34,859 nt of DNA from Spirosoma fluviale (GTDB taxonomy: Bacteria > Bacteroidota > Bacteroidia > Cytophagales > Spirosomataceae): positions 1-34,859 of the forward strand of contig CAMCXW010000022.1 in assembly GCA_945883625.1 (NCBI GenBank), in the 5' to 3' direction. Below, piece by piece: positions 23,903-32,118 of this stretch; the first letter of the stretch is position 1, and each line of letters starts with the position of its first letter. A model generated the notes under the pieces. The model made no database searches and was not told where the DNA came from. It was given only the letters and a program-made list of their open reading frames with translations. The position numbers were made by a program, and so were the translations under genes.

Positions 23903-24317
23903 GGAGTGTCAGACTTCGTGTATTTTCGTCAATGGGTGTTATGTCAAATTCCACATGTGGAATATTCCAAAGTTCTTCTGCTTGCTCAGGCCATTCAATC
24001 AGGCAAATTTTCCCTGAATCTAAATAATCTTCGATGCCAATGTCTAAAGCCTCTTGTGCATTTTTCAATCGGTATAAATCGAAATGGTAAATGTCCGAAT
24101 CATTTGGTCGCGCATATTCATTGACCAGTGCGAACGTTGGGCTTTGGACATGCCCTTCAACGCCTAATTGACGTGTTATTTCTTTTATGAGCGTTGTCTT
24201 TCCAGCTCCCATTTGGCCTCGAAATAACCAGATAGAACTATGGGCTAATGCAACAGGAATTAATTCCGATGCCACTTGGGCCAAATCCGTTAATGCATAT
24301 GCTTGCCAAGTTCTCAT
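23889..24317 (-). CDS. tsaE: tRNA threonylcarbamoyladenosine biosynthesis ATPase TsaE
   Basis: P-loop ATPase that works with TsaB and TsaD to place the t6A modification on tRNAs. The 142-residue length is typical. Walker A GQMGAGKTT (34-42), SPTF (59-62), HFDLYRL (78-84) and the IEWPEQAEEL stretch are the family marks. Its ATG overlaps the SDR stop (ATGA) and its end overlaps the alanine dehydrogenase-like gene by 14 bases. Confidence 0.95.
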   Translation of the reverse strand: MRTWQAYALTDLAQVASELIPVALAHSSIWLFRGQMGAGKTTLIKEITRQLGVEGHVQSPTFALVNEYARPNDSDIYHFDLYRLKNAQEALDIGIEDYLDSGKICLIEWPEQAEELWNIPHVEFDITPIDENTRSLTLHEHH

Positions 24318-25015
24318 AAATCAATATCACCCAATTGTGGTCTAATGAGGATTTCTTCCAATACGGTCGAAGGGTTCATTTGATAGGCTGCCCAAATCGT
24401 AGAAGCAATATCATCCGCGGGTATAAATCTTTCCGTGGGTAATTCCACGCCATCCCAAGACGGGGTTAATGTGGCACCTGGTAAGATAGCTGTCACGCGA
24501 ATTCCTTGTGTTTTAGTCTCCTCGCGCAAGACTTTAGTCATACCCAATAAGGCAAATTTGCTTATGCAATAGGAGCCACCTAAGGTGTATGCGGTAATTG
24601 ACGCAGTTGAACACATATTAAATATATGCCCTGATTTTCTGGCTTGAAACGTAGGCAATAAGGCACGGGTCAAATGATATGCACTGTATAAATTTGTCTC
24701 AATTTGCTTTTCCAATACCCCATCCTCCTCATTTTGAATTTGACCCGGGAGGAACACGCCCGTGTTATTCACTAAGATTTCGATCGTTTGAGATTTAGAT
24801 AACACCCATGTCGCGAAGGCTTGTACTTGTTTTTTGTCACTCAAATCTGCCGCATAGGTGTGTAGGCGTGGATTATTGTATTCGTGTGCTAAGACATTTA
24901 ACTTCTCCTGACTCCGTGAACAAGTAAAAACTTGGAAACCTTCTTGAAGGAATTTTTTTACTAATGCCTTGCCAATTCCCTGACTTCCGCCACTAATTAC
25001 TATCGATTTATCCAT
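24314..25015 (-). CDS. Short-chain dehydrogenase/reductase
   Basis: A 233-residue classical SDR using NAD(P)H. Cofactor motif GGSQGIG (9-15), NNTG (83-86, the usual NNAG with Thr), catalytic Ser near 136-139, and the YxxxK pair Tyr149 and Lys153 are all present. SDRs act on many alcohols and ketones, and nothing here fixes the substrate. Its start codon abuts the -7 box of divergent mlaE; a minus-strand TAATTTTG box (25050-25057) inside the mlaE start could be its own promoter. Confidence 0.9.
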   Translation of the reverse strand: MDKSIVISGGSQGIGKALVKKFLQEGFQVFTCSRSQEKLNVLAHEYNNPRLHTYAADLSDKKQVQAFATWVLSKSQTIEILVNNTGVFLPGQIQNEEDGVLEKQIETNLYSAYHLTRALLPTFQARKSGHIFNMCSTASITAYTLGGSYCISKFALLGMTKVLREETKTQGIRVTAILPGATLTPSWDGVELPTERFIPADDIASTIWAAYQMNPSTVLEEILIRPQLGDIDL

Positions 25016-25023
25016 TATCTTTG
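25016..25023 (+). promoter_or_regulatory. Promoter -7 box TATCTTTG upstream of the mlaE-like gene
   Basis: Exact TAnnTTTG match, 22 bases before the ATG at 25046, and adjacent to the start codon of the divergent SDR gene. No clear -33 element is seen. Confidence 0.45.
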
Positions 25024-25045
25024 GTGCTCATTGTTTGTGCAACAC

Positions 25046-25777
25046 ATGTCAAAATTAGGCAAATATTTACTCTTCCTAGGTAAGCTTTTTACAAATCCTG
25101 AAAAATTTCGGGTGAATTGGAAATTGATTATGCAGGAATCTAAAGATATCGGTATCGATTCGATGTTGATTGTTACGATTGTGTCTAGTTTTTTAGGAGC
25201 AGTTACCTGTGTTCAAACGGCTGCCAATATGGATAATCCGTTTGTTCCGAAATATATCATCAGTTTAATTGTACGTGATTCGACGATCTTGGAATTGGGG
25301 CCTACGATTACATGTGTGGTTTTAGCGGGTAAGGTGGGGTCTAATATTGCGGGCCAACTAGGCACGATGCGAATTTCAGAACAAATTGATGCACTTGAGG
25401 TCATGGGAATTAATTCTTCGTCTTATTTAGTGCTACCCAAATTGATTGCGGCCATGTTGACCTTTCCGATGCTCGTGACCATGGCTTGCTTCTTAGGAAT
25501 CTACGGTGGTTATTTGGCGGGATGGTTAACAGGATCAGTGACTCCACAAGATTATATTTACGGTTTACAATTCGATTTCAAGCCAAACTATGTGATTTTT
25601 GCTTTGATCAAATCGTTGGTTTTTGGCTTTTTGGTTGTCTCAATTTCAGCCTTCCAAGGGTTCTACACCAAAGGCGGTGCGTATGAAGTGGGTAAAGCCG
25701 GAACCGCCGCAGTTACGAATGCGTGTATTGCCATATTGGTTGCAGATTATCTATTGGCCCAATTACTCGTAGGCTAA
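25046..25777 (+). CDS. MlaE-family ABC transporter permease
   Basis: A 243-residue inner membrane permease of the MlaE/YrbE family, which moves phospholipids or other lipids between the two membranes with an MlaF ATPase and an MlaD MCE protein. The family stretch ELGPTITCVVLAGKVGSNIAGQLGTMRISEQIDAL is present (cited here only by its first residues, near 83-117), and the C-terminal half has long membrane segments and an FYTKGGAYEVGKAGT block. I start at the ATG at 25046; the open frame reaches a TTG at 25031. No ATPase or MCE gene follows: the stop codon overlaps the convergent transglutaminase gene, so its partners must lie elsewhere. Confidence 0.9.
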   Translation: MSKLGKYLLFLGKLFTNPEKFRVNWKLIMQESKDIGIDSMLIVTIVSSFLGAVTCVQTAANMDNPFVPKYIISLIVRDSTILELGPTITCVVLAGKVGSNIAGQLGTMRISEQIDALEVMGINSSSYLVLPKLIAAMLTFPMLVTMACFLGIYGGYLAGWLTGSVTPQDYIYGLQFDFKPNYVIFALIKSLVFGFLVVSISAFQGFYTKGGAYEVGKAGTAAVTNACIAILVADYLLAQLLVG

Positions 25778-26628
25778 ACGCGTTGAATAAACACTTCAGT
25801 CAGTAATGTCGACGTCGCCGCTCCTCGATACGTTCCAAAAACCGGTGTGATTTCCTCTGGAAGGCAGGAGGCTGCTAAAGGAATATGATTACCAGCAACG
25901 ACTTCATGTTGCGTTGGATCATATCCACGCCAACCGCCACCTGGTAAATAAACCTCAACCCAAGCATGTAAATGGTGCGTTTGATTCGGAACATCTACCG
26001 GAGCAATGCCTGTGTAATATCCAGAAACGAATCTAGTTGCTAATCCCAAGGCGCGGCAAAGTGCTGAAAATAGTACCGCATAATCCCGACATGAACCTTT
26101 GCGGTTCATTAATGTAAATTCGGGGGTATTGGGTGCTCCTTCTTCGCGAATTTCGTAGGCAAATTGTTTGTAGATAAAGGCATTGACATCACTAAGGAAT
26201 TCTGAAGTGCTCCATTGTACTTGAGATGCTAGGTGACGCGCTGTTTGTTCGATCACAGGTGTGACACCGTCTAAACCTAAATAGGGAGCAAGTGTCTTCA
26301 CATAAGCATCTGAATAGCGCATGGGCAATCGCTTACTTTCAAATGGGAAATACACAAAATCAAACGGATTGAATTCTGTAGTCTCAACAACAGCATTTAT
26401 ATTAATGACTAAGCTGCTGGTGGGCGCCTTAAAGAATAAGATATTTTGGATATTACCCTCAGGATCTAAATTTTTTGAAATTTGGACGGGTGTTGGGGAG
26501 ATGCTGAGATCAAATGTTTTGACCGTTAGTAATGAACTTTTACGGGGATGAACATATAACACATGCGGCTCCAAATAAACAGGTTCGCTGTACGTATAAG
26601 CTAAACTGTGGTGGATGTTAGCGATCAT
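25774..26628 (-). CDS. Transglutaminase-like cysteine protease of the Anbu cluster
   Basis: A 284-residue protein with an N-terminal beta-rich domain (about 1-125) and a transglutaminase-like core. The catalytic triad is visible: Cys180 in RKGSCRDYAVL, His221 in HHLHAWVEV and Asp237 in RGYDPTQ. The start at the ATG at 26628 forms an ATGA overlap with the Anbu stop; an open frame to 26658 would add 10 unlikely residues. Proteins of this kind accompany Anbu and alpha-E genes in many bacteria and are thought to act on isopeptide or peptide bonds. Its TAG shares the tetramer CTAA with the mlaE stop. Confidence 0.9.
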   Translation of the reverse strand: MIANIHHSLAYTYSEPVYLEPHVLYVHPRKSSLLTVKTFDLSISPTPVQISKNLDPEGNIQNILFFKAPTSSLVININAVVETTEFNPFDFVYFPFESKRLPMRYSDAYVKTLAPYLGLDGVTPVIEQTARHLASQVQWSTSEFLSDVNAFIYKQFAYEIREEGAPNTPEFTLMNRKGSCRDYAVLFSALCRALGLATRFVSGYYTGIAPVDVPNQTHHLHAWVEVYLPGGGWRGYDPTQHEVVAGNHIPLAASCLPEEITPVFGTYRGAATSTLLTEVFIQRV

Positions 26629-27350
26629 TTCGGGAGCGAAATTAGGTCTTTCATCCAATTTTCCTCAATGCCTTCCAATGACTTACGTAAGGCTTGATTC
26701 CAGTCATCTGAAATTTTCTGCATGTCTTCTTTGTATAAACGCACCTCTTTGGCCTTAAAGGTGCCTTTTTCGTATACGACTACGTCAATGGGGAAATCAA
26801 CATCATTGGTACTAACTTGTGTGGCATCAAAAGAAAGAAACCCCATTTTTAAAGCATCCTTTAGGGGAGTGTCGAAATGTAGGTTTCGATTTAGAAGCGG
26901 TTTGCCATAGTTTGAATTACCAATAATCTGATATTTTAATCCATCGTTAATTTCGATCCAATTGCCTTCAGGAAAAATTAGAAATAATTTATGGGTATCA
27001 TCTTTGGGCATTTGACCGCCAACAATCGCATGGAGGTTAAATTGATAGCCTTCTTTTTCAAGAGATTCCCGATCTTCTTGTGCAACTTTTTTAAGCATTT
27101 GCCCAAACGCTGTAGCCGCTTGAAACATAAAATCGTAGCTCGCTTCTTCTTCGTCGACCGTCTGATTAAAGTAAGTTACCGCCTTGTCCCGAACCGACCG
27201 TAAACCAGCTGTCATGATAAACAGGCTACGGTTTTTGATTTCATGAATCGAGATTTTCTTGTTCGAATACATCTCGTTTCCTGCCGTAATGCGTGTGTCT
27301 GCGATGGCAATTAGTCCTTCTTTAACGGTAATTCCTAAGCAATAAGTCAT
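26625..27350 (-). CDS. Anbu (bacterial proteasome homologue) peptidase
   Basis: A 241-residue Ntn-hydrolase related to the proteasome beta subunit and HslV. After Met removal, Thr (residue 2) would be the N-terminal nucleophile: MTYCLGITVKEGLIAIADTR carries Thr2 and Asp18 at the places of the proteasome Thr1 and Asp17, followed by a basic KK at 31-32 where Lys33 is expected. There is no propeptide. The neighbours, an alpha-E protein upstream and a transglutaminase downstream, are the classic Anbu set. The substrate is unknown in the family. The gene is 57 bases downstream of the alpha-E gene. Confidence 0.93.
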   Translation of the reverse strand: MTYCLGITVKEGLIAIADTRITAGNEMYSNKKISIHEIKNRSLFIMTAGLRSVRDKAVTYFNQTVDEEEASYDFMFQAATAFGQMLKKVAQEDRESLEKEGYQFNLHAIVGGQMPKDDTHKLFLIFPEGNWIEINDGLKYQIIGNSNYGKPLLNRNLHFDTPLKDALKMGFLSFDATQVSTNDVDFPIDVVVYEKGTFKAKEVRLYKEDMQKISDDWNQALRKSLEGIEENWMKDLISLPK

Positions 27351-27407
27351 ATGTTCCGTGGTGGCAAATGGGTGCGCAATATTACAATTTTTTCGCGTAA
27401 GGCGTGT

Positions 27408-28370
27408 TTAATTTACGGGTTTCAGATCAAAATAGGTATTGAAAATAGTTTGGCCAATTTCATTGTTTTTCGTTTGGAAATTATCTAGAAACTGGTGTAA
27501 TCCAGTCAATAAGATATCGTCAATTTCAGTGAATTGAACTTCTGAAAGCAATTTGGAGACCTTTTTTTCGGCCAAATTTGAATAGCCATGTTCAAAAGAA
27601 GTTCCAGAAATCGCATATAATGACAATTCAGATTCTTGCAAGCAATGTACCACGGATCTTGGAAAGCTTTTTTCTAAAATCAAGAATTCAACGATGTTAC
27701 GCGGGTTGATGACTTTGTACTGTTGGCGAAACATATTGTATGCAGAATTCGACTTTAATACGGCTGACCACATGAGTAAGTCCAACGGCGAACCGATGGC
27801 CTCTATGTCAGGCAAAAGCGTGAAGTATTTGACATCTAGAAATCGGGTTGTTTTATCTGCCCGTTCAAGCAATTTGCCTAGTTGGCCAAAATGCCAACCT
27901 TCCCCTCGGGTTATCGTAGAATCCACAATCCCATAGAATAATTGGCTACCTGATTTAATTTCTTCGAGGAAACCTTGATAGCGTGAAATTTCCCACTGTT
28001 TACTGCCTTCTACGCGATCTTTTACTTTCCAATAAACCTGGTTGACATACTCCCACATTTCCCGAGAAATACTTTCGCGAATGGTACGTGCATTTTCGCG
28101 TGCACTGTACAGGCAAGAAAGAATCGAGTTAGGGTTTAGTTCATCAAACGTCATGAAATACAAGACATTTTCGCGATTGGCCTTGGGGTAATGTTCAAAG
28201 AAATTGTAATGATCTGCCGTGGCGACAATAAGTGGTTCCCATTGTTCGGGAACATTCGGAGGTAAATCAAGGGCTAAATTAAAATTCACTGAGATAAAGC
28301 GGGCATAGTTGTCGGCTCTCTCAATGTAGCGATTCATCCAATAAATGGAATTGGCAACACGACTTAACAT
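27408..28370 (-). CDS. Alpha-E domain protein (DUF403) of the Anbu cluster
   Basis: A 320-residue, mostly helical cytoplasmic protein. It opens MLSRVANSIYWMNRYIERAD, the signature of the alpha-E family, continues with ARENARTIRESISREMWEY-like helices (about 108-127) and GEGWHFGQLGKLLERADKT, and has many conserved Glu and Arg residues. Alpha-E proteins are genomically tied to a circularly permuted ATP-grasp enzyme, a transglutaminase and Anbu, and a role in making or removing a peptide tag has been proposed. Here it is the first gene of the run, and no ATP-grasp gene precedes it: the upstream 184 bp are noncoding and lead to divergent pyrD. Confidence 0.92.
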   Translation of the reverse strand: MLSRVANSIYWMNRYIERADNYARFISVNFNLALDLPPNVPEQWEPLIVATADHYNFFEHYPKANRENVLYFMTFDELNPNSILSCLYSARENARTIRESISREMWEYVNQVYWKVKDRVEGSKQWEISRYQGFLEEIKSGSQLFYGIVDSTITRGEGWHFGQLGKLLERADKTTRFLDVKYFTLLPDIEAIGSPLDLLMWSAVLKSNSAYNMFRQQYKVINPRNIVEFLILEKSFPRSVVHCLQESELSLYAISGTSFEHGYSNLAEKKVSKLLSEVQFTEIDDILLTGLHQFLDNFQTKNNEIGQTIFNTYFDLKPVN

Positions 28371-28427
28371 AGGCTTACTAATTTTTTAAATGCTTGATTA
28401 CCACTAAGGTTGAATTAAAATTAGCCT
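28371..28427. repeat. Inverted repeat just upstream of the alpha-E start
   Basis: AGGCT (28371-28375) with AATTTT (28380-28385) can pair with AAAATT-AGCCT (28417-28427), leaving a 4-base bulge. It would form in the leader of the alpha-E mRNA, touching the start codon, and could act on its translation. The rest of the 184-bp gap to pyrD has an 11-T tract (28456-28466) and the pyrD promoter box. Confidence 0.35.
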
Positions 28428-28528
28428 TTTTCAGTAAAGTGTCATCACGTCTAAATTTTTTTTTTTAAAATGTCTCAAGAATCTTCAGATAATCCTTGAT
28501 TTATTCCCATTATCTAGGGGGCATTTTG

Positions 28529-28536
28529 TATTTTTG
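28529..28536 (+). promoter_or_regulatory. Promoter -7 box TATTTTTG upstream of pyrD
   Basis: Fits TAnnTTTG and lies 18 bases before the first pyrD ATG. An 11-T tract about 60 bases upstream (28456-28466) may bend the DNA. No -33 element at normal spacing. Confidence 0.45.
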
Positions 28537-28554
28537 TTGCTTCGTTAAAATTTC

Positions 28555-29598
28555 ATGCATTTTATGATTTATCAAAAGCTAATTAAGCCATTCTTCTTTT
28601 TGTTTGACCCAGAACGCGCACACTATTTATTGGCTGATTTGCTTACATTCTCAATGAAAATCCCAGGTGTTTCTAGCCTTTTTCGTGCCATTTACGGGTA
28701 TGAGCACCCCAATCTTCGTCGGACTGTTTTTGGTATTGAATTTCCGAATCCGGTAGGTTTAGCTGCAGGCTTTGATAAAAATGCAGTCTTGGTGGATGAG
28801 TTGGCCACATTAGGGTTTGGTTTTATTGAAGTGGGAACGGTTACCCCCAAGCCACAAGATGGAAATGAGAAACCACGTTTATTTCGTTTGCCCGAAGATT
28901 CGGCCATTATTAATCGCATGGGATTCAATAATGATGGTTTGGCTCAAATGAAAAAACGATTAGAGGCTAGGCAGGCTCCTGTGATTATTGGGGGTAATTT
29001 GGGAAAAAATAAAGTGACGCCCAATGAATTAGCAGATGATGATTATTGCCAAGGATTTGAAACCTTATACCCCGTGGTGGATTATTTTGTGGTGAATGTG
29101 AGTTCACCTAATACGCCTAATTTACGTGCATTACAGGAAAAAGAGCCATTGAAGCAATTGCTTTCCCGCTTACAGGATTTGAATCAACGCAAACCTAAAT
29201 TGAAACCAATCTTATTGAAAATTGCACCAGATTTGACGAATGAGCAATTAGATGATGTAGTTGATATTGTATTAGAGACAGGTATTGCAGGTTTGATCGC
29301 TACCAATACAACACTTTCGCGGGAGAGTTTACTTGCTGATCCTGCCGTAACGGCAGAAGCTGGGGGACTAAGTGGAAAGCCGGTAGGAGATAGGTCTACG
29401 GAGGTTATTGCGTATATCCATAAAAAATCAAAGGGAAAGATTCCGATGATTGGGGTAGGGGGGATTCATTCAGCAAATGATGCGATAGAAAAGTTGCGTG
29501 CTGGGGCATCCTTAGTTCAAATTTATACCGGTTTTATTTATGAAGGGCCAGGATTAATTCAAGAAATTAATCGTGCCATTGTTTCTGAAGGGCTTTAA
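28555..29598 (+). CDS. pyrD: Dihydroorotate dehydrogenase, quinone-dependent (class 2)
   Basis: Oxidises dihydroorotate to orotate in pyrimidine synthesis, passing electrons to quinone at the inner membrane. In 347 residues: an N-terminal helix region ([16 protein letters not shown]) for membrane contact, [13 protein letters not shown] (65-77), NRMGFNNDG (120-128), [11 protein letters not shown] (181-191, catalytic Ser184) and the C-terminal [11 protein letters not shown] and [11 protein letters not shown] phosphate-binding blocks. The second ATG at 28564 fits family N-termini equally well. pyrD, ftsK and lolA read in the same direction but ftsK has a promoter-like box of its own. Confidence 0.96.
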   Translation: MHFMIYQKLIKPFFFLFDPERAHYLLADLLTFSMKIPGVSSLFRAIYGYEHPNLRRTVFGIEFPNPVGLAAGFDKNAVLVDELATLGFGFIEVGTVTPKPQDGNEKPRLFRLPEDSAIINRMGFNNDGLAQMKKRLEARQAPVIIGGNLGKNKVTPNELADDDYCQGFETLYPVVDYFVVNVSSPNTPNLRALQEKEPLKQLLSRLQDLNQRKPKLKPILLKIAPDLTNEQLDDVVDIVLETGIAGLIATNTTLSRESLLADPAVTAEAGGLSGKPVGDRSTEVIAYIHKKSKGKIPMIGVGGIHSANDAIEKLRAGASLVQIYTGFIYEGPGLIQEINRAIVSEGL

Positions 29599-29599
29599 T

Positions 29600-29620
29600 A
29601 TTTGATTTTGTAAATCAAAT
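29600..29620. repeat. Palindrome between pyrD and ftsK
   Basis: ATTTGATTT and AAATCAAAT are perfect 9-bp inverted repeats with a 3-base centre (TGT), starting 2 bases after the pyrD stop. AT-rich and without a T run, it is a better operator than terminator candidate. Confidence 0.4.
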
Positions 29621-29648
29621 CAAAAAGTCGAAATTTATACGTTATTAT

Positions 29649-29656
29649 TACTTCTG
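29649..29656 (+). promoter_or_regulatory. Near-consensus -7 box TACTTCTG directly before ftsK
   Basis: TACTTCTG differs from TAnnTTTG at one base and ends 6 bases before the ftsK ATG. If used, the ftsK mRNA would start at or next to the start codon. Confidence 0.3.
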
Positions 29657-29662
29657 CATTAG

Positions 29663-32116
29663 ATGGCCAAAAAGATTGTTAATCCAACCAGCACGCTTCA
29701 AATTAATTTTGATAAGGAATCGAAAAAAGACCGTGTCCCAGGTGAAGTGACTTATCGCATTCGATTGATTTTAGGTTGGTTTTTATTTTTTATTGGAACA
29801 TTATTGACTATTTCTTTTGTATCCAGTTTTGTTGTAGGGGTGGCTGATCAAAGTGAAGTTGAACTAGGGGCTGCCGATGTTATTGCTGGGTCTGATATTC
29901 CTGTTAAAAATTGGGCCGGATTACTGGGTGCCAAAATTGCGCATTTCTTTATTTTTCGCACTTTCGGGTGGTCGTCGTTTTTATTGATTCCGTTGTTCTT
30001 CTTGTCGGGTCTTAAACTTGCTTACAAAAGAGAAATTTACTCGGTCGATCGCTTGTCGTGGCAAGTATTATTCTACATTATTTGGGGGAGTTTAATTGCT
30101 GGATTTGTGGTTTATCAATTGGATTTACCACATTCTTTTGGCGGGGGCGTTGGTTTTTTTGTTACCGAAAAATTGACCCAGCTCCTTGGTTATTTATCAA
30201 TTTTTCTAGTGCTATTCCTAGGTTTGGTATTTTTTGTTCTTTTCTATCAATGGAATCCTTCTAAGCCGAAAGCTGCCTCAGGTGTTTTAAATAAGGAAAA
30301 TGAGCTAATTCCTGTGGAAGATGAGGCGTTTTTGGATGATGATGAAAGTTTTCGTGTTGATAATGAAGATTTGGAGACGTATCGTCCGCATATTCCCCCT
30401 GTTAAAGTGGGAGATGAAGTGGATGGTGTTTTACCAGCAGATTTACCAATTATAGAACAACAGCTAGCTGAAAATGCTTTAGATGAAGTAGACGAAACAC
30501 CTTTTACTTTCAAAGTTGCTGACGAAGATGATGTAGCCATTGAGGAAGTAGAAGAGGCTCCAATGAACTCAGCAGTGCAGGCGAATGATTTAGTAGCGCA
30601 GTTTGGTTTATACGATCCTACCTCGGATCTGCCCAAGTATGTGTATCCTACGTTAGATTTATTGAAAGAATACGATCAAAAGAATCAAACAACTCAGGTG
30701 ACGATGGATGAGTTGAAGGAGAATAAAGAGAAGATTGTCGAGACACTTTTGAATTATGGAATTGGTATTCAGAAGATTGAGGCAACGATCGGACCCACAG
30801 TTACGTTGTATGAGATTGTTCCCAAGGCAGGTGTTCGAGTGAGTAAAATTACTTCATTAGAAGATGATTTGTCGCTGTCGTTGGCTGCCATGGGCGTACG
30901 TATTATTGGCCAAATGCCTGGTAAAGGAACGATTGGTATTGAAGTTGCCAACAAGAACCGCGAGATGGTTCCGGTGCGCGCGGTGATTGGTTCTGAGAAA
31001 TTTCAAAAGTCTACGTATGATTTGCCTATTACGTTGGGTAAAACTATTTCGAATGAAATATTTGTTGCTGATTTAGCCAAAATGCCTCACTTGTTGATGG
31101 CAGGGGCAACTGGTCAGGGTAAGTCGGTGGGCTTAAACATGTTATTAACCTCGTTAATTTACAAGAAGCACCCAGCTACTTTGAAGTTTGTTTTGGTGGA
31201 TCCTAAAAAGGTAGAGCTTTCTTTATTTAATAAATTGGAACGCCACTTTTTAGCATGTTTGCCAGATTCTGCGGAGGCCATTATTACTGACACCAAAAAG
31301 GTTGTAGCCACCCTGAATTCCCTTTGTAAGGAGATGGACATGCGCTATGATAAGTTGAAAATAGCGGGTTGTCGGAATATCAAAGAGTATAATCAGAAAT
31401 TTATTAACCGTCGGTTGAATCCGAATGAGCATGATTTCATGCCTTATATCGTGTTGGTGATTGATGAGTTGGCCGACTTGATGTTGACCTCCGGAAAAGA
31501 AGTAGAACATCCAATTGCCCGTTTGGCGCAGTTGGCTCGTGCGATTGGTATTCACTTAGTGGTTGCCACGCAACGTCCTTCCGTCAATGTTATTACAGGT
31601 ACGATTAAAGCAAATTTCCCAGCGCGTTTATCGTTTAAGGTTATGTCTAAAATAGACTCGCGTACGATTTTAGATGCAGGTGGTGCGGATCAATTGGTTG
31701 GCATGGGAGACATGCTATTATCGATGGGTTCGGAAGTAATCCGTTTGCAGTGCGCGTTTGTGGATACACCTGAGGTAGAAGAGATTTGTGATTTTATTGG
31801 GAACCAACAAGGCTATACGACGGCTTATTTGTTGCCAGAACCAGACTCCGATGAGATGGGAGGTCAAGATCGTGGTGATATCGATTTAGGAGATCGCGAT
31901 GCTTATTTTGATGAGGCAGCACGTTTGGTTGTAATGCATCAGCAGGGGAGTACTTCGCTGATTCAACGCAAGTTGAAATTGGGATATAATCGGGCTGGAC
32001 GATTAATCGATCAGTTGGAGATTGCTGGTATTGTGGGATCATTTGGTGGTTCAAAGGCACGCGAGGTATTAGTCAAGTCCGAAACTGAATTGGAAGAAAT
32101 TTTGAAAAATTTATAA
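29663..32116 (+). CDS. ftsK: DNA translocase FtsK
   Basis: Pumps chromosome ends through the division septum and activates XerCD at dif. Of 817 residues, 34-195 hold four membrane helices (about 34-60, 92-118, 134-152, 172-195). An acidic low-complexity linker follows (about 205-320), short compared with E. coli. The motor has the alpha/beta region from about 345, Walker A GATGQGKS (481-488), Walker B VLVIDELAD (597-605) and RPSVNVITG. The C-terminal gamma winged helix (about 750-815; QRKLKLGYNRAGRLIDQLE-like) recognises KOPS. The XerD partner is encoded about 7 kb away. lolA follows after 2 bases. Confidence 0.97.
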   Translation: MAKKIVNPTSTLQINFDKESKKDRVPGEVTYRIRLILGWFLFFIGTLLTISFVSSFVVGVADQSEVELGAADVIAGSDIPVKNWAGLLGAKIAHFFIFRTFGWSSFLLIPLFFLSGLKLAYKREIYSVDRLSWQVLFYIIWGSLIAGFVVYQLDLPHSFGGGVGFFVTEKLTQLLGYLSIFLVLFLGLVFFVLFYQWNPSKPKAASGVLNKENELIPVEDEAFLDDDESFRVDNEDLETYRPHIPPVKVGDEVDGVLPADLPIIEQQLAENALDEVDETPFTFKVADEDDVAIEEVEEAPMNSAVQANDLVAQFGLYDPTSDLPKYVYPTLDLLKEYDQKNQTTQVTMDELKENKEKIVETLLNYGIGIQKIEATIGPTVTLYEIVPKAGVRVSKITSLEDDLSLSLAAMGVRIIGQMPGKGTIGIEVANKNREMVPVRAVIGSEKFQKSTYDLPITLGKTISNEIFVADLAKMPHLLMAGATGQGKSVGLNMLLTSLIYKKHPATLKFVLVDPKKVELSLFNKLERHFLACLPDSAEAIITDTKKVVATLNSLCKEMDMRYDKLKIAGCRNIKEYNQKFINRRLNPNEHDFMPYIVLVIDELADLMLTSGKEVEHPIARLAQLARAIGIHLVVATQRPSVNVITGTIKANFPARLSFKVMSKIDSRTILDAGGADQLVGMGDMLLSMGSEVIRLQCAFVDTPEVEEICDFIGNQQGYTTAYLLPEPDSDEMGGQDRGDIDLGDRDAYFDEAARLVVMHQQGSTSLIQRKLKLGYNRAGRLIDQLEIAGIVGSFGGSKAREVLVKSETELEEILKNL

Positions 32117-32118
32117 GT

